Assembly: GCA_905178155.1 (NCBI GenBank) | Contig: CAJINV010000003.1 | Coordinates: 9,369,979-9,433,978 of the forward strand | Reading direction: 5' to 3' | DNA length: 64,000 nt | From: Amoebophrya sp. A120 | Lineage: Eukaryota > Sar > Dinophyceae > Syndiniales > Amoebophryaceae | Part shown: positions 62,530 to 64,000 of the stretch, in pieces | How positions within the stretch are numbered: the stretch's first letter is position 1 | Layout: each line of letters starts with the position of its first letter | Notes under the pieces: generated by a model | Told to the model about the DNA's origin: nothing | Databases searched by the model: none | What the model saw: the letters and a program-made list of their open reading frames with translations, nothing else | Translations under genes and position numbers: made by a program

Positions 62530-64000
62530 GCGAATGTGCTCTCACATACACATAGGCTGCGTGGCGTTTTGGATTTTGTGGTCTAGATGCATGAAAGAGT
62601 ATACAATAGAGGCGCGCTCACGCAAAGCTGCTGCTTGCATTACAAGTTTAACTGCGGGCATTTTTAGTTTTTCTGTCAAAGAGATGCCCAAATTTGCCCG
62701 AATGCCGTGTTTGGTTCTAGTAAGGGTAGCGTTCACATCACGCGCATTTTCTGTCTTTCGCATGCGCATACCGACGTAATAAAACTTTTGTCACTTTCTA
62801 GCTCGACATTTCAGGTCGGAACGTTCTCCCGCCCAGCACGGCTGCAAGCCTTGGACCAAGAATTTAGTGAGCGCCCGCGCACTCGGAGGTGGAGGATAAC
62901 GAGAGCGTAAGGCATTTATATTTATCAGCTGCGCTTTTCGTTTTTGTTTTTGCTCCTTTTCCTTTTCTCTGTTTCCCTTTCCGCTTCCCGGGCCTCAGTG
63001 GCACCAAGCAGCTTTTCTTGTCTCTCTGAAATCGTTTTTTCTTCGCTTGCTTAGAGGTGGGAACAGCCTTCATGTCTGCCGGGCGGGGCGCTCGTACTCT
63101 CTGACGTCGTTCCCTTTACTTATCCATCATCCCGCGCCCTGCTACTCGTCATATCATCTTCTTCCACCCCGCTCTTGTCGCCGCGGAGGGTTTCGATGGG
63201 TAGTTATGGGTTTAGATGTTTAGGGGTCCTATTGGAATGCCCCGCAGCCACAACGCCCCGCGCGGTCGTCTGTCGTGCCGGCTCCGAAGAGCCGGCGCCT
63301 GGCTCGCGCCCCGACTCTGCCGCCTCTTTGCACGGCTATTGTTCCATTGGTCTCGTGCCGCTGTCGCTTCCAAGGATGATGTGAAGCGTGCGCGAGATAT
63401 AAGTCCAAAGCGCCGGCGTAGCAGTGCGTGGTGGTTTTCTTTACTCGAGGATGAGCTCATGGAGTCGCATTCTGCAACGGATTCATCCCAGTCATTCAAT
63501 GAGTGCGAAGCGTGTCGCTTTTTTTATTGTTTGAGTAGATCACTTACTTTGATTTGTACTAAACATGTGACCGGCGGCCTGTGAAGATTCTATCCAGAGC
63601 CGATTCATCCTGCCGTCCCGACGGCAAAGGTCTGGCACGGCTAGCGAAGATATCGACTCGCGCGAGAAGAAGCGAGCGCGCCAAAACATGTTGAAGCATG
63701 TGCCGCCGCCATGAGCTGCCTGCTCTTTCGAGCGTGCTTCCGGAGGGCGGGGCGTGCTGCCGCTCTTCGCTATCGCGATGTTGCCACGCCCTTGGATTCC
63801 ATTTGCTCCGCCGGGGCTGCGTTCTAAGCCCATCGCAAAGCGTCCCGACGCCGCGCCTGGCAGCAGTGCTGCGGCGTGGTTCGTGGGATGCCGTAAATCA
63901 CCGCGCGCAGGCTGCGCGCTCGGGCTTGTGGTCGGGTTCAGCGAGTGGCGCCGTTGCCACTTTTTTCAACTTGCCCGCGCCGCGGCCTGTGTGGTCGGGG
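62530..64000. other. 3' part of window, largely unassigned
   Basis: Possible last exon of the preceding gene near 62816-62910, after the acceptor cgacatttcag. An ATG-started frame at 63216-63584 (122 codons) has a basic stretch KRARDISPKRRRSS followed by acidic Ser-rich sequence. It could be a small nuclear protein or an exon, but support is weak. Sequence after 63600 is GC-rich with no convincing frame. Confidence 0.35.
63216..63584 (+). CDS. Hypothetical small basic protein or exon (122 aa)
   Basis: ATG at 63216, stop at 63582. The N-terminal part is Arg-rich and may be compositional. Residues about 50-95 (ASKDDVKRARDISPKRRRSS, then LLEDELMESHSATDSSQSFN) look like real disordered nuclear sequence with a bipartite basic signal. 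No family recognised and no neighbour ties. Confidence 0.22.
   Translation: MFRGPIGMPRSHNAPRGRLSCRLRRAGAWLAPRLCRLFARLLFHWSRAAVASKDDVKRARDISPKRRRSSAWWFSLLEDELMESHSATDSSQSFNECEACRFFYCLSRSLTLICTKHVTGGL

Noticed and set aside
63190..63230. Telomere-like gggtttagatgtttagggg
   Set aside because: Only isolated, imperfect TTTAGGG-like words; no tandem array.
1..64000. CRISPR arrays, rRNA or bacterial operon structure
   Set aside because: No regularly spaced repeats with unique spacers, no rRNA-like sequence, and introns throughout. The window is eukaryotic.

Overview
This looks like nuclear DNA of a single-celled eukaryote. Every well-supported gene is on the + strand and is broken by introns. The best fit is an alveolate of the dinoflagellate lineage, and a syndinian parasite such as Amoebophrya is my leading guess. 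Reasons: a giant surface protein built from IPT/TIG and Cys-rich GCC2/GCC3-like repeats; many introns bounded by terminal inverted repeats (TIRs) and 5-bp target-site duplications (TSDs) that lack GT-AG ends; and long ordinary GT-AG introns in the same genes. TIR/TSD 'introner' introns are known from Amoebophrya. The species call is inference from content, not from a search.

Layout. (1) 1-38701: one giant gene, open at the left window edge, with 13 exons in the window. Joined, they read about 10,950 codons in one frame. It encodes an extracellular array of IPT/TIG-like domains with a small WD40-like segment inside, two Cys-rich blocks, a polytopic membrane region of about 10-11 segments and a cytoplasmic tail with paired Cys motifs. 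Ten of its 12 introns carry TIRs; two are long introns compatible with GT-AG. (2) 38702-42354: mostly empty spacer with a decayed introner-like relic and a short repeat pair. (3) 42355-47417: a nuclear HtrA/NMA111-type serine protease with an intact catalytic triad, a second degenerate protease-like half and PDZ-like segments, interrupted by one introner. (4) 47418-49990: spacer with the second copy of the repeat pair. (5) 49991-51337: an acidic, low-complexity protein of unknown function. (6) 51967 to about 56957: a WD-repeat gene with ordinary GT-AG introns. One intron holds a foldback element with a 46-bp palindrome and a GC-rich block. (7) 57-64 kb: poorly resolved. It contains several short exon-like pieces, one supported 89-nt GT-AG intron, and GC-rich filler.

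The most interesting system is the set of 11 introner-like elements (ten in the giant gene, one in the protease gene). They fall into at least five TIR families. All open with TA, nearly always TAT, and end in ATA. Nine have perfect 5-bp TSDs. Removing the element plus one TSD copy restores the reading frame at all nine. At least four (4324, 14412, 31695, 31916) offer no nearby GT-AG pair that keeps the frame, so they probably need a splicing route that follows the TIR/TSD geometry. Other copies have GT and AG inside or just outside the TIR and could use either route.
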